A DNA stretch of 64,000 bases from NCBI RefSeq assembly GCF_030824335.1, contig NZ_JAVBXX010000014.1, forward strand, positions 62,001-126,000, read 5' to 3'. This stretch comes from Azonexus sp. (lineage in GTDB: Bacteria; Pseudomonadota; Gammaproteobacteria; Burkholderiales; Rhodocyclaceae). Shown in pieces: positions 39,356 to 48,602 of this stretch; position 1 is the stretch's first letter; every line of letters starts with the position of its first letter. Position numbers and translations under genes: made by a program. A model generated the notes under the pieces. That model did not search any database. It was not told the origin of the DNA and saw nothing but the letters and a program-made list of their open reading frames with translations.

Positions 39356-40618
39356 ATGGGCCAACGGCGGGTGGCAATCACGGGCCTGGGCCTGGTCAGT
39401 CCTTACGGCGGTGATCTTGAAGACTTTTTTTCCCGACTCATTGCGGGCGAATCGGCGATCCATCACCTTTTGACCGACGACGTCCCGCGTCCATTGTCCA
39501 TGCCGTTCGTCAGTTGCCCGGCTTTCGACCCTGACACAGCACTCGGCAAACCCCTCGCCAGCATGATGGACCGCTTTGCCCAACTGGGCATGGCTGCGGC
39601 TTTTGCCGCCTGGGACAATGCCGGCTTGTCGCGCGGCAATGAAAGTGGAACCGATTCGCGGGAGCGCTGGGGATGTGCCTGGGGCACCGCACTGGGCGGT
39701 ACGCTGGCCTATGAAAAAGGCTACCGCGAACTATGGCAGCAGGGTCGGGAGCGCCTGTCGCCGCTGACCGTCGTCCTTGGCATGAACAACGCCGCCAACG
39801 CCCACATTTCCATCCAGCTTGGTCTGGGTGGCGTCAGCATGAGCCACACCGTGGCCTGTGCCTCATCCGCCGTAGCGATTGGCGAAGCCTTCCGCCGGGT
39901 CCGCTCGGGCGAGGCAAGCATCATGCTGACCGGCGGCTCGGATGTTCCGCAGGCTTACGGCGTGGCGCGCGCCTGGGAGGCACTGCGCGTCATGGCCCCG
40001 GGCAATGCGGAAAACGCGGCATTTGCCTGCCGTCCGTTTGCCGCAGACCGGCGCGGCCTGGTGCTGGGCGAAGGCGGTGCCGCACTGGTGCTCGAAGATT
40101 GGGCGCATGCGCAAGCGCGCGGCGCCCGTATCCATGGCGAAATCATCGGCTACGGCACCAGTTGCGATCACAGCCACCTGGTCAAACCGGAAGTCGCCGG
40201 GCAGATCAGGGCGCTCAAAGACACGCTGACCGACGCCGGCCTGACAGCGGATGAGATTGACTACGTCAACGCCCATGGCACGGCAACCAGCGAGGGCGAC
40301 CCGATCGAAATCGCCGCCCTGAGATGTATTTTCGGCGACCGTGCCAGCCGTCTGGCAGTCAGTGCGACCAAGTCCATGCATGGTCATCTACTGGGTGCGG
40401 CAGCGGCCATCGAAGCGATCATCACGGTGCTGGCGCTACGTGAGCAAACCGTGCCGCCCACTGCCCACCTCCAGGAGATTGATCCGGCTTGCGCCGGCGT
40501 TGATCATGTGACAAGCGCCCGTCGTCAGCCCCTGCGGGCCGCACTTTCCAATTCTTTTGCCTTCGGCGGCAGCAACGCGGTACTCGCGTTCCGCGCCGCC
40601 ATGCCTGAAACTCGCTGA
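39356..40618 (+). CDS. beta-ketoacyl-ACP synthase, aryl polyene type (first)
   Basis: A 420-aa FabF-like condensing enzyme. The catalytic triad is intact: Cys168 in TVACASSAVAIG, His in NAHGTATSEGDP and His in KSMHGHLLGAAAA. It probably elongates or primes the polyene on the ACPs. It starts three bases after ACP1. Confidence 0.93.
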   Translation: MGQRRVAITGLGLVSPYGGDLEDFFSRLIAGESAIHHLLTDDVPRPLSMPFVSCPAFDPDTALGKPLASMMDRFAQLGMAAAFAAWDNAGLSRGNESGTDSRERWGCAWGTALGGTLAYEKGYRELWQQGRERLSPLTVVLGMNNAANAHISIQLGLGGVSMSHTVACASSAVAIGEAFRRVRSGEASIMLTGGSDVPQAYGVARAWEALRVMAPGNAENAAFACRPFAADRRGLVLGEGGAALVLEDWAHAQARGARIHGEIIGYGTSCDHSHLVKPEVAGQIRALKDTLTDAGLTADEIDYVNAHGTATSEGDPIEIAALRCIFGDRASRLAVSATKSMHGHLLGAAAAIEAIITVLALREQTVPPTAHLQEIDPACAGVDHVTSARRQPLRAALSNSFAFGGSNAVLAFRAAMPETR

Positions 40619-40638
40619 AAGTTCAAAAGCAACGCCCT

Positions 40639-40935
40639 ATGCCCGCCGCCATCACTCCTGAAGTCATCGACCAACTCCTGCCCGAAATTGCTGAACTGAT
40701 CATCAGTGCACTCAATCTCGAAATGTCGCCCGCCGAGATCGCCGCCGACGCGCCGCTCTTCGGCGATGGAGAGGGTGACGGGCTTGGCCTCGATTCGATC
40801 GATGTGCTGGAAATCGCCCTGGTCGTTTCCAAGCGTTACGGCTTCCAGCTACGTTCGGACAATGAAGACAACGTCCGCATTTTTACCTCGCTGCGCAGCC
40901 TGACCGAACACATCGCCAGCCAGCGAACCCAATGA
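40639..40935 (+). CDS. acyl carrier protein 2 of the aryl polyene cluster
   Basis: A 98-aa ACP with a longer N-terminus; the attachment serine is in GLGLDSIDVLEI. It overlaps the COG4648 membrane protein gene by four bases. Two ACPs are the norm in aryl polyene clusters. Confidence 0.92.
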   Translation: MPAAITPEVIDQLLPEIAELIISALNLEMSPAEIAADAPLFGDGEGDGLGLDSIDVLEIALVVSKRYGFQLRSDNEDNVRIFTSLRSLTEHIASQRTQ

Positions 40936-41594
40936 GCTTGCCCTTGGCCCAACTGCTGCGCGGCCTGGCCGTTGCCCTGCTGTTCGGTGCCTGGGCCGTC
41001 GCCGCGCACTACGCCAGTTCCGGAAATGGCAGTGCAGATGTCAACGCCGCGCTTGGCGTACTCCCCATCGCTGCCGCCCTGACCATGCTGCTGTGGCGGA
41101 TACGCAATCCCTTCGCCAGCGCGGCCGGCGGACTCTGCGCCTTGCTCTTGCTGGCCTGGCTATGGCCGCAGCTACGCAGCAACGTACCCTTGCTGTACTA
41201 CCTGCAACACCTCGGGACGCATCTGGCGCTCGGGACGCTGTTCGGGCGCAGCTTGCTCGGCCCCGGAGAAGCCTTGATCACGCGCATCGCCCGCACCGTT
41301 TTCGGCGACATTTCCGTACGCAAACAACGCTATACGCGGCAAGTTACCGTGGCATGGACGATCTTCTTTTTTGCCAATGCGCTGCTGTCGACCGCATTAT
41401 TTCTGTTCGCCCCGCCGGCCATCTGGTCCGTCCATGCCAACCTGCTGACTGCGCCGCTGATCGGCCTGATGTTTCTCGGCGAACACCTGGTCCGTCTGCG
41501 CAAGTTGCCGCCTGAGGAACGGCCGAGTTTCATCACGGCAATCCGTGCCTACCGGGCCAGCACGCAGCAAGGCACAACGACCGTGGAGCATTGA
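40932..41594 (+). CDS. COG4648-type membrane protein of aryl polyene cluster
   Basis: A 220-aa protein with about six transmembrane helices and the central loop FGDISVRKQRYTRQVTVAWT. Homologues (ApeG-type) sit between ACP and ligase genes in aryl polyene clusters. The role is unknown, possibly assembling the synthase at the membrane. The stop overlaps the next start as TGATG. Confidence 0.82.
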   Translation: MSLPLAQLLRGLAVALLFGAWAVAAHYASSGNGSADVNAALGVLPIAAALTMLLWRIRNPFASAAGGLCALLLLAWLWPQLRSNVPLLYYLQHLGTHLALGTLFGRSLLGPGEALITRIARTVFGDISVRKQRYTRQVTVAWTIFFFANALLSTALFLFAPPAIWSVHANLLTAPLIGLMFLGEHLVRLRKLPPEERPSFITAIRAYRASTQQGTTTVEH

Positions 41595-42931
41595 TGCAGC
41601 GGCATGCGCTATTCACCGGACGCCAGCTCGATGACGTGCTGGCCTGGCAAGCCGGCGGTGCCATCAGCATCCGGCAGTTTCTGGCCGAAGCGCAGGCGCT
41701 GGCCGAACAATTGCCGCCGGGCGACTGGCTGCTCAACGTCTGCCAGGACCGCTACCGCTTCGCCGTCGGGTTCGTCGCCGGCTTGCTCTGTGGCAAGACC
41801 AGCCTGCAGCCTGCCTCGCAGTCCGCGGAAACACTGGCCCAAATCGCCATCGACTATCCCGGCACCACTGGCTTGTGCGACGGGGAATTTGCGGCTGGCG
41901 CCTTGCCCTGTCTGCATTTTCCCGACCTTTCTGCGGTCGACCGCAGAAAAGTCACGAAAATGCCCGATTTTCCCAGCGACACGCTGGCCGCCATCCTGTT
42001 CACTTCCGGTTCGACCGGCCTGCCGCAAGCCCAGCGAAAAACCTGGGGCAAGCTGGTGCGCAACGGCCAGGCCGGCGCCCAAGCGCTGGGTTTGCTTGAG
42101 CGCCCGCATGCCATCGTCGGCACCGTACCGGTCCAGCACAGTTATGGGTTTGAATCGACCTTCCTGCTGGCCCTGCATGGCGGATGCACCTTCTGGGCCG
42201 GCAAGCCCTTTTACCCGCAGGATATCGCGGCAGCACTGGCCGCCGTGCCGCAGCCGCGCCTGCTGGTCAGTACCCCGTTTCACCTGTCGGCGCTGCTCGC
42301 TGCCCAGATCGAATTGCCGCCACTCGATCTGCTGCTCTCGGCCACCGCCCCCTTGTCCGGCGAACTGGCCGCCCAGGCGGAACAGCGTTGTGCTGCCCCG
42401 TTGTACGAAATCTACGGTTCGACCGAAAGCGGCCAGCTGGCCAGCCGGCGTACCGTGACGGGAGAGCACTGGCAACCGCTGGCCGGCGTGCAGTTGGATC
42501 AGGAAGATGACAGCACCTGGGCCAGCGGCGGTCATGTCGAGGGGCGGGTGCCGCTCGGTGACTTGATCGCACTGCGCGACAACGGGCAATTCAGCCTGCT
42601 CGGGCGCCATGCCGACTTGATCAACATCGCCGGCAAGCGGACTTCGCTGGCCTGGCTGAACCACCAGATCAGCGCGATTCCCGGCGTGCTCGACGCGACA
42701 TTTTTCCTGCCCGACGAAGCACCGGGTGCGAGCATTACCCGCCTGGCGGCCTTTGTCGTCGCCCCCACGCTGGAATCCCGCCAACTGCTCGCTGCATTGC
42801 GCCAGCGCATCGATCCGGTCTTCCTGCCGCGCCCCTTGCGCTTCGTCGATGCCCTGCCGCGCAACCCCACCGGCAAACTGCCGCGCCAGTCGCTACAAGC
42901 CTTGCTGCATCGAACCACCGACCATGATTGA
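41594..42931 (+). CDS. AMP-dependent acyl/aryl ligase (ApeH/XanA2-like)
   Basis: A 445-aa adenylate-forming enzyme, shorter than typical acyl-CoA ligases. A3 motif LFTSGSTGLPQAQRKTW, A5 EIYGSTESGQLASRR, A8 GRHADLINIAGKR and the A10 lysine in NPTGKLPRQ are all visible. It likely activates the hydroxybenzoate starter and loads it on an ACP. ATG 41594 follows GGAG; an in-frame TTG lies just before. A 22-bp SalI-centred palindrome lies inside it at 41928. Confidence 0.9.
   Translation: MQRHALFTGRQLDDVLAWQAGGAISIRQFLAEAQALAEQLPPGDWLLNVCQDRYRFAVGFVAGLLCGKTSLQPASQSAETLAQIAIDYPGTTGLCDGEFAAGALPCLHFPDLSAVDRRKVTKMPDFPSDTLAAILFTSGSTGLPQAQRKTWGKLVRNGQAGAQALGLLERPHAIVGTVPVQHSYGFESTFLLALHGGCTFWAGKPFYPQDIAAALAAVPQPRLLVSTPFHLSALLAAQIELPPLDLLLSATAPLSGELAAQAEQRCAAPLYEIYGSTESGQLASRRTVTGEHWQPLAGVQLDQEDDSTWASGGHVEGRVPLGDLIALRDNGQFSLLGRHADLINIAGKRTSLAWLNHQISAIPGVLDATFFLPDEAPGASITRLAAFVVAPTLESRQLLAALRQRIDPVFLPRPLRFVDALPRNPTGKLPRQSLQALLHRTTDHD
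41928..41949. repeat. 22-bp perfect palindrome centred on GTCGAC
   Basis: The longest copy of the recurrent CTGCGGTCGACCGCAG motif, here with TTT/AAA flanks, lying inside the ligase gene. Shorter copies occur at many positions in the window. Confidence 0.8.
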
Positions 42932-43229
42932 ACAGTGCTTTGTCTGGGCGGTGCCCACCGACCATCCGGCATTTGCCGGCCACTTTCCCGGTCGCCCTAT
43001 CGTGCCCGGCGTCGTTCTCCTTGATCAGGCGATGCTTTTTGCCGAACAACTGAGCGGACAGGCAGATTGTCATTGGCAAATCAGCAATGCCAAGTTTCTC
43101 AGCCCGGTGGGCCCCGGCGAAACACTAAACTTCACACTGCAACGCAAATCGAGCGGCAGCATCGCCTTCAGTGTGCACGCCGCCGAGCGCCCGGTCGCCA
43201 GCGGCAGCCTGATGCCGCCTGCCGCATGA
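42924..43229 (+). CDS. hot-dog 3-hydroxyacyl-ACP dehydratase (ApeI-like)
   Basis: A 101-aa single hot-dog domain with the FabA/FabZ-like catalytic stretch FAGHFPGRPIVPGVV. It dehydrates the 3-hydroxyacyl-ACP intermediates to build the conjugated chain. It overlaps the ligase by 8 bases and the acyltransferase by 4. Confidence 0.88.
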   Translation: MIEQCFVWAVPTDHPAFAGHFPGRPIVPGVVLLDQAMLFAEQLSGQADCHWQISNAKFLSPVGPGETLNFTLQRKSSGSIAFSVHAAERPVASGSLMPPAA

Positions 43230-44167
43230 AACCGGAAACGACGCCAAGCGGCGACTGGCGCCGTCAGCAAGAACGCAGCAACCTGGCCATCCTGAAGCTG
43301 ATGGTATGGATTTCGTTGACCTTCGGCCGGACCGTCGGCCGCCTGGTCCTGCACGGCATCGCCGCCTACTACGTGCTGTTTGCCCCACGGGCCCGTCGCG
43401 CCAGCCGCGACTACCTGCACCGCGCGCTCGGTCGCTGGGCCGAATGGACCGATGGCTATCGCCATGTCTTCAGTTTCGCCAGCACCATCCACGACCGTAT
43501 ATATCTGCTCAATGACCGTTTCGACCTGTTCGACATCGAAGTCATTGGCGCCGAAGCCCTGCAGGCGGCGCTGGCCAGGCAACCCGGCGCCCTGCTGATC
43601 GGCGCCCATCTCGGCAGTTTTGAAGCCTTGCGCGCCGTCGGCAGAGGTCAGGCCGGGCTCAAGGTCGCCATGCTGATGTATGAAGAAAATGCCCGCAAGA
43701 TCAACGCCACCTTGCAGGCGATCAACCCCAAGGCCGGCGAAGACATCCTGCCGCTGGGCCGCATCGATTCGATGCTGCTGGCTCGCGACAAGCTGGAGCA
43801 GGGCTACCTGGTCGGCATGCTGGCCGACCGCCAGTTGGGCGAGCAAGGGCAGGGCGGCAAGGGCTTGGCTGAAAATTCTGCGGTCGACTGCGATTTTCTC
43901 GGCGAAAAGGCCGCATTCCCGCTCGGCCCTTGGCGCATGGCGGCGATGTTGCGCCGGCCGGTGTTTTTCATGACCGGCTTATATCTCGGCGGCAATCGTT
44001 ATCAAATACACTTCGAGCCTCTGGCCGACTTTTCGACGGTGACGCGCCCCGAGCGCGATACGGCAATCCGCTGCGCCATGCAGCATTACGCCGACCGGCT
44101 GAGTCACCATTGCCGGGCCGCGCCCTACAACTGGTTCAACTTCTTCGATTTCTGGATAAAAAAATGA
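43226..44167 (+). CDS. HtrB/LpxL-like lipid acyltransferase (ApeJ/XanD-like)
   Basis: A 313-aa membrane-anchored acyltransferase of the lipid A late-acyltransferase family. The HX4E catalytic motif is HLGSFE in LLIGAHLGSFEAL. It likely transfers the aryl polyene chain to a lipid or glycolipid acceptor. In 4-base overlaps with both neighbours. Confidence 0.9.
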   Translation: MKPETTPSGDWRRQQERSNLAILKLMVWISLTFGRTVGRLVLHGIAAYYVLFAPRARRASRDYLHRALGRWAEWTDGYRHVFSFASTIHDRIYLLNDRFDLFDIEVIGAEALQAALARQPGALLIGAHLGSFEALRAVGRGQAGLKVAMLMYEENARKINATLQAINPKAGEDILPLGRIDSMLLARDKLEQGYLVGMLADRQLGEQGQGGKGLAENSAVDCDFLGEKAAFPLGPWRMAAMLRRPVFFMTGLYLGGNRYQIHFEPLADFSTVTRPERDTAIRCAMQHYADRLSHHCRAAPYNWFNFFDFWIKK

Positions 44168-44754
44168 TCAAACGCCTGCGCATTGGGCTACTTCACGGGC
44201 TGTTCACCCTGCTCATCATGCTGCTCGCTGCGCCGGCTTTCGCCGCCATCGATCTCGGACAGCTGATGGACAGTCTGGCCCGACATCCGGGAGGCACCGC
44301 CAGGTTCGTCGAGAAAAAATTCCTCGCGGTACTCGACAAGCCACTCGTCGCCACCGGAGAAATGACCTACACCGCGCCGGACCGCCTGGAAAAACGCACA
44401 CTGACGCCGAAGCTGGAAACCCTGATCCTGAACAAGGATTTGCTGACGCTGGAACGCGAGAAGCAGAAATTCTCGATCAACCTGGCCAGCCAGCCGGAAG
44501 CCCTGGCTTTCGTAGACAGCATCCGCGGCACGCTGGCCGGCAACCGTGCCGCGCTGGAAAAAAACTATGCGTTGCACCTGGCGGGAACGGAAGACAAGTG
44601 GGTGCTGACCATGTTGCCGCGTGAGCAGAAAATTGCCGCCATCGTGCTGCGTATCGTCGTCAGCGGCAGTCGCGGCCAAGTGCGCAGCATCGAATACCTG
44701 CAGGCCGATGGCGACCGCTCGCTACTCAGCATCGAACCCATCGTCACACCATGA
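44164..44754 (+). CDS. LolA-like outer membrane lipoprotein carrier
   Basis: A 196-aa periplasmic protein with signal peptide (LLIMLLAAPAFAA). LolA-like fold features are GTARFVEKKFLAVLDKPL and MTYTAPDRLEKRT. In aryl polyene clusters such a protein (ApeL) presumably ferries the hydrophobic product across the periplasm. It precedes the MMPL exporter in an ATGA overlap. Confidence 0.88.
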   Translation: MIKRLRIGLLHGLFTLLIMLLAAPAFAAIDLGQLMDSLARHPGGTARFVEKKFLAVLDKPLVATGEMTYTAPDRLEKRTLTPKLETLILNKDLLTLEREKQKFSINLASQPEALAFVDSIRGTLAGNRAALEKNYALHLAGTEDKWVLTMLPREQKIAAIVLRIVVSGSRGQVRSIEYLQADGDRSLLSIEPIVTP

Positions 44755-47087
44755 AGCGAACCACCCTGCGCGCCTTGCTGATCTGGCTGCTGGCCATGCT
44801 GGCCGGCAGCGTCATTGCCTGGAACAGTCGCTTCTCGGCCGACATGAGTTTTTTCCTGCCAGCCAAGCCCAGCGCAGAACAGGAAGTCTTGATTGAACAA
44901 ATCAAGGAGGGCGCCGTATCGCGCTTGCTGATGCTCGGCATCGCGGGCGGCGATGCCGTTCAGCGGGCGACGGTATCGCGCGAATTGCGCGGTCGACTGG
45001 CCAAAATGCCGGAATTCGTCTCGGTCCAGAATGGTGAAGCCGGCAGTCTCGATAACGACCGCGATTTGTTGCTGGCCCATCGCTACCAGCTCAGCCCGAG
45101 CATCAGCGCCGAACGGTTTACGGAAGACGGCCTGCGCGGCGCAATTTCCGACAGCATCGACCTGCTGACTTCGCCGGCCGGCATGTTGCTCAAACCCTTC
45201 CTGACCCGCGATCCGACCGGCGAAATGGCTGCGCTGCTCGGCGCCTTCAATCCCGCCAGCCAACCGGCCAGCCAGGAAGGCGTCTGGGCCTCACGCGATG
45301 GTGAGCGCGCCATGCTGCTGGTGCAAACACGCGCGCACGGTTCCGACACCGACGGCCAGGCAGCAGCGATTCAGGCCATCCGCAGCCATTTTGCTGAAAT
45401 ATCGCGGTCGACCGGCGCCAGCGAGGTAAATCTTTTGCTCTCCGGGCCGGGGCATTTCGCCGTGGAATCCCGCGAACTGATCAAGGAAGAAATTTTCCGC
45501 CTGAGCCTGATCAGCAGTCTGGCGATCATCGCCGTCCTGCTCTTCATTTATCGCTCGCCGCGCCTGATGCTGCTCGGCATGTTGCCGGTGGTCAGCGGCA
45601 CACTGGCCGGCGTGGTCGCCGTCGGTCTGGTGCACGACACGGTATTCGGCATCACCATCGGCTTCGGGGCGGCGCTGATCGGCGAATCGGTCGATTATTC
45701 GACCTATTACTTCATGCAATCCGGACGCCTCGGTGCGCAAGCCTGGCGCGAGCGTTTCTGGCCAACCATCCGGCTCGGCGTTGCCACCTCGGTTTGCGGT
45801 TTCGGCGCGCTGCTGTTTTCCGGCTTCCCCGGACTCGCCCAACTCGGCCTCTATGCACTGGCTGGCATCCTCACTGCCGCACTCGCCACGCGTTACATCC
45901 TGCCGGATCTGGCCGGGCCGCTAGCTGACCGCACGCCAAGCCTGAGCCAGACGATGATAGACCGGGCCATCACGCTGTTGCAAAAACTGCGCTGGCCGAC
46001 CCTGATCCTGGCTTTGATCGCCAGCCTCTGGCTGCTCAACCAGCGCGACAATCTGTGGCATCCCAACCTGTCGGCGCTCAGCACGGTCAGCGCAGCCGAC
46101 TCGATCATCGACGGCCAACTGCGGGCTGATCTCAGCGCTCCCGATTCACGCTATCTGGTCGTCGTCACCGGCCGCGACCGCGAAGCGGCCTTGCAGGCCG
46201 CCGAACGTACCGGCCGCCAACTCGACCGACTGGTCGAAGCCGGCATCATCGGCAGCTACGACAACCCGGCCCGTTTCCTGCCCAGTCAGGCCACCCAGGC
46301 GGCCCGACGCGCCGCCTTGCCCGCGGCCGAGATATTACGCGAGCGACTGGGCCAGGCCGTCCAGGATCTGCCGCTATCGGCCGACAAGTTGGCCCCCTTT
46401 CTGCAAGACGTTGCCGCCGCCCGCCAGGCGCCCGATTTGCAGCGTGACGACCTGAACGGCAGCAATCTGGCGCTGGCCGTGGACTCACTGATGCTGCAAC
46501 GCCCGGATAGCTGGAGTGTGCTGCTGCCACTCCATCCAGCCGCCAGCGCCGACGAATTGCAGATACCAGCCGAACAAATTCGTGCGGCGCTGGTCGGCAG
46601 CGATGCCCTGTTCATCGACATGAAAGGCGAGTTCGACACGCTGTACAGCGATTATCTGGATGAAGCGATCAAGCTGTCGCTGGCCGGCGTGGTCGGCATC
46701 ATCGTTCTGCTGGCCTTCAATCTGCGCTCGCCACGCCGGCTGGCCAGCGTCCTGCTACCGCTGGCAATCGCCACGCTCTTCGTGGTGGCCAGCCTGCACC
46801 TGAGCGGCCAGCGCCTGCACCTGCTGCACTTGATCGGCCTCTTGCTGATCATCGCCGTCGGCTCGAACTACACGCTGTTCTTCAATCGCGCCGATGGGCA
46901 AAGCGCCCTCAACCCCGAAACGCTGGCCTCGATGGGCGTCGCCAACCTGACCACCGCCATCGGCTTCGGTACCCTCGGCCTCTCTTCCGTGCCGGTACTC
47001 AACGCCATCGGCCTGACCGTCGGGCCAGGCGCCGTCCTGACCCTGCTGCTCGCCGCCATGTTCGTTCCACGTGAAACGGCAGGCTGA
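44751..47087 (+). CDS. MMPL/RND-type exporter of aryl polyene cluster
   Basis: A 778-aa RND-superfamily transporter with two large periplasmic domains and about 12 helices. Conserved parts are FGAALIGESVDYSTYYF and LLLIIAVGSNYTLFFNRA. It likely extracts the aryl polyene lipid from the inner membrane and hands it to the LolA-like carrier. Its last codons contain a parS-like site. Confidence 0.92.
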   Translation: MKRTTLRALLIWLLAMLAGSVIAWNSRFSADMSFFLPAKPSAEQEVLIEQIKEGAVSRLLMLGIAGGDAVQRATVSRELRGRLAKMPEFVSVQNGEAGSLDNDRDLLLAHRYQLSPSISAERFTEDGLRGAISDSIDLLTSPAGMLLKPFLTRDPTGEMAALLGAFNPASQPASQEGVWASRDGERAMLLVQTRAHGSDTDGQAAAIQAIRSHFAEISRSTGASEVNLLLSGPGHFAVESRELIKEEIFRLSLISSLAIIAVLLFIYRSPRLMLLGMLPVVSGTLAGVVAVGLVHDTVFGITIGFGAALIGESVDYSTYYFMQSGRLGAQAWRERFWPTIRLGVATSVCGFGALLFSGFPGLAQLGLYALAGILTAALATRYILPDLAGPLADRTPSLSQTMIDRAITLLQKLRWPTLILALIASLWLLNQRDNLWHPNLSALSTVSAADSIIDGQLRADLSAPDSRYLVVVTGRDREAALQAAERTGRQLDRLVEAGIIGSYDNPARFLPSQATQAARRAALPAAEILRERLGQAVQDLPLSADKLAPFLQDVAAARQAPDLQRDDLNGSNLALAVDSLMLQRPDSWSVLLPLHPAASADELQIPAEQIRAALVGSDALFIDMKGEFDTLYSDYLDEAIKLSLAGVVGIIVLLAFNLRSPRRLASVLLPLAIATLFVVASLHLSGQRLHLLHLIGLLLIIAVGSNYTLFFNRADGQSALNPETLASMGVANLTTAIGFGTLGLSSVPVLNAIGLTVGPGAVLTLLLAAMFVPRETAG
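47064..47077. promoter_or_regulatory. parS-like ParB-binding site (GTTCCACGTGAAAC)
   Basis: Identical to the site at 33314, lying in the final codons of the exporter gene and encoding VPRE. Confidence 0.8.
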
Positions 47088-47091
47088 CGCC

Positions 47092-47787
47092 ATGACAGCC
47101 CCAGCACTGCGCAGCCTGCGCCTTGAACAAGGGGGCCGCGACCTGCTGGTCCTGCTACCCGGCGCCTACATGCGGCCGGAAGATTTCGTTGCAGCAGGTT
47201 TTTTCGAAATGGTCGAAACCCATCTGCCGACGCTCGATCTTTGTGCGGTCGACCTCGATCTGGCGATCATTTCCAGCGGCCAGGCCTTGTCTGCCGTTCG
47301 CCACGACATTCTCGAACCGGCGCGCCCACACTATCGCCAGCTCTGGCTGGGCGGTATTTCCCTCGGCGGTTTGCTGGCGCTCGCCCAAGCGGCCGACCAG
47401 CCACAAAGCATCGCCGGCCTGTGCCTGCTCGCCCCGTATCCGGGGAGCCGGCTAACCAGCGGCGCGATCAAGGCGGCCGGTGGACTGGCGAACTGGCAAG
47501 CCACGGCGGAACAACTCACTGATCCGGAATTCCGCGTCTGGCACTGGCTGAAGTCTCAGCAAACGCCGCCGCACCCAACGCCCACTGCCGCGCTACCCGC
47601 AACATGCCCCGTCTTTATCGGCTATGGCACGGAAGATCGCTTTGCCGATGGGATGCGGCAACTGGCCGACTGCTTCCCGCCGAGCGCCAGACACACGGTG
47701 CCCGGCGGGCACGATTGGCCGGCCTGGCAGCAACTGTGGGCGGCTTTCGTCCGCTCGGCCCATTTTGCACCGCATTTTTTTGCCTGA
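47092..47787 (+). CDS. alpha/beta hydrolase in aryl polyene cluster
   Basis: A 231-aa alpha/beta-hydrolase fold protein. The nucleophile elbow is LGGISLGGLLAL and the His likely in VPGGHDWPAW. It could be a thioesterase-like release or editing enzyme, since no classical ApeK-type hot-dog thioesterase is visible nearby; this is inference. ATG 47092 is chosen over the in-frame upstream frame that overlaps the exporter. Confidence 0.78.
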   Translation: MTAPALRSLRLEQGGRDLLVLLPGAYMRPEDFVAAGFFEMVETHLPTLDLCAVDLDLAIISSGQALSAVRHDILEPARPHYRQLWLGGISLGGLLALAQAADQPQSIAGLCLLAPYPGSRLTSGAIKAAGGLANWQATAEQLTDPEFRVWHWLKSQQTPPHPTPTAALPATCPVFIGYGTEDRFADGMRQLADCFPPSARHTVPGGHDWPAWQQLWAAFVRSAHFAPHFFA

Positions 47788-47801
47788 TTTTTAACCCAAG
47801 C

Positions 47802-48602
47802 ATGCCGCGTCATTGGACCCCATCGCCGACCCTGAAAGCCAGTTTTGCCCTGCACGGCGCCGCCGGACTGGCGCTGCTGGCCGCCCCCGCGCTCTGGCCC
47901 TGGGCGTTGGGCGCCCTGGCGGCCAACCATGCCCTGCTGACAACCGCCGGCCTGCTGCCGCGCTCGACATTGCTCGGGCCGAATCTGACCCGGCTACCGG
48001 AAAGCGCTGTCGGGCGCCGGGAAATTGCCCTGACCATCGACGATGGCCCCGACCCGGAAGTCACGCCTGCAGTCCTCGACCTGCTCGATGCTGCCGGCGC
48101 CAAAGCGACGTTTTTCTGCATCGGCTGGCGCGCCCGTGAAAACCCGGCGCTGTGCCGGGAAATCGTTGCCCGCGGCCATTGCGTGGAAAATCACGGCGAC
48201 TCGCACTCAAAAGTTTTTTCCACCTTCGGTCCCCGCCGTATGCAGGCCGATATTGCCGCCGCGCAGGCGACGCTGGCCGACATCACCGGACGAGCACCGC
48301 ATTTTTTCCGCGCCACAGCCGGTTTGCGCAATCCCTTTCTCGATCCGGTGCTGCATCGCCTCGACCTGAAACTGGCCGCCTGGACCCGTCGACCGTACGA
48401 CACACGCTGCGGCGATCCGGCAACGGTCTTGCAGCGTCTGACCAGAAACCTCGGCCCCGGCGACATCCTGTTGCTGCACGACGGCCATGCGGCGCGCAGC
48501 ACCGACGGCCAAGCCGTCATCCTGACCGTACTGCCCCGCCTGCTGGCTACCCTGACCGAACACCAACTCACGCCCGTCACGCTTGCCGACGCCTGCTCAT
48601 GA
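47802..48602 (+). CDS. polysaccharide deacetylase (NodB domain)
   Basis: A 266-aa protein with one N-terminal hydrophobic region and a NodB domain. Motifs are LTIDDGPDP (metal and base aspartates) and HGDSHS (metal histidines), with LLHDGHAA near the end. It deacetylates N-acetylhexosamines in this family. Beside a glycosyltransferase-bearing pigment cluster it may trim a sugar head group; inference. It overlaps the methyltransferase by four bases. Confidence 0.87.
   Translation: MPRHWTPSPTLKASFALHGAAGLALLAAPALWPWALGALAANHALLTTAGLLPRSTLLGPNLTRLPESAVGRREIALTIDDGPDPEVTPAVLDLLDAAGAKATFFCIGWRARENPALCREIVARGHCVENHGDSHSKVFSTFGPRRMQADIAAAQATLADITGRAPHFFRATAGLRNPFLDPVLHRLDLKLAAWTRRPYDTRCGDPATVLQRLTRNLGPGDILLLHDGHAARSTDGQAVILTVLPRLLATLTEHQLTPVTLADACS

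Noticed and set aside
41609..42784. 391-aa minus-strand open frame
   Set aside because: Antisense to the adenylate-forming ligase with all its core motifs.
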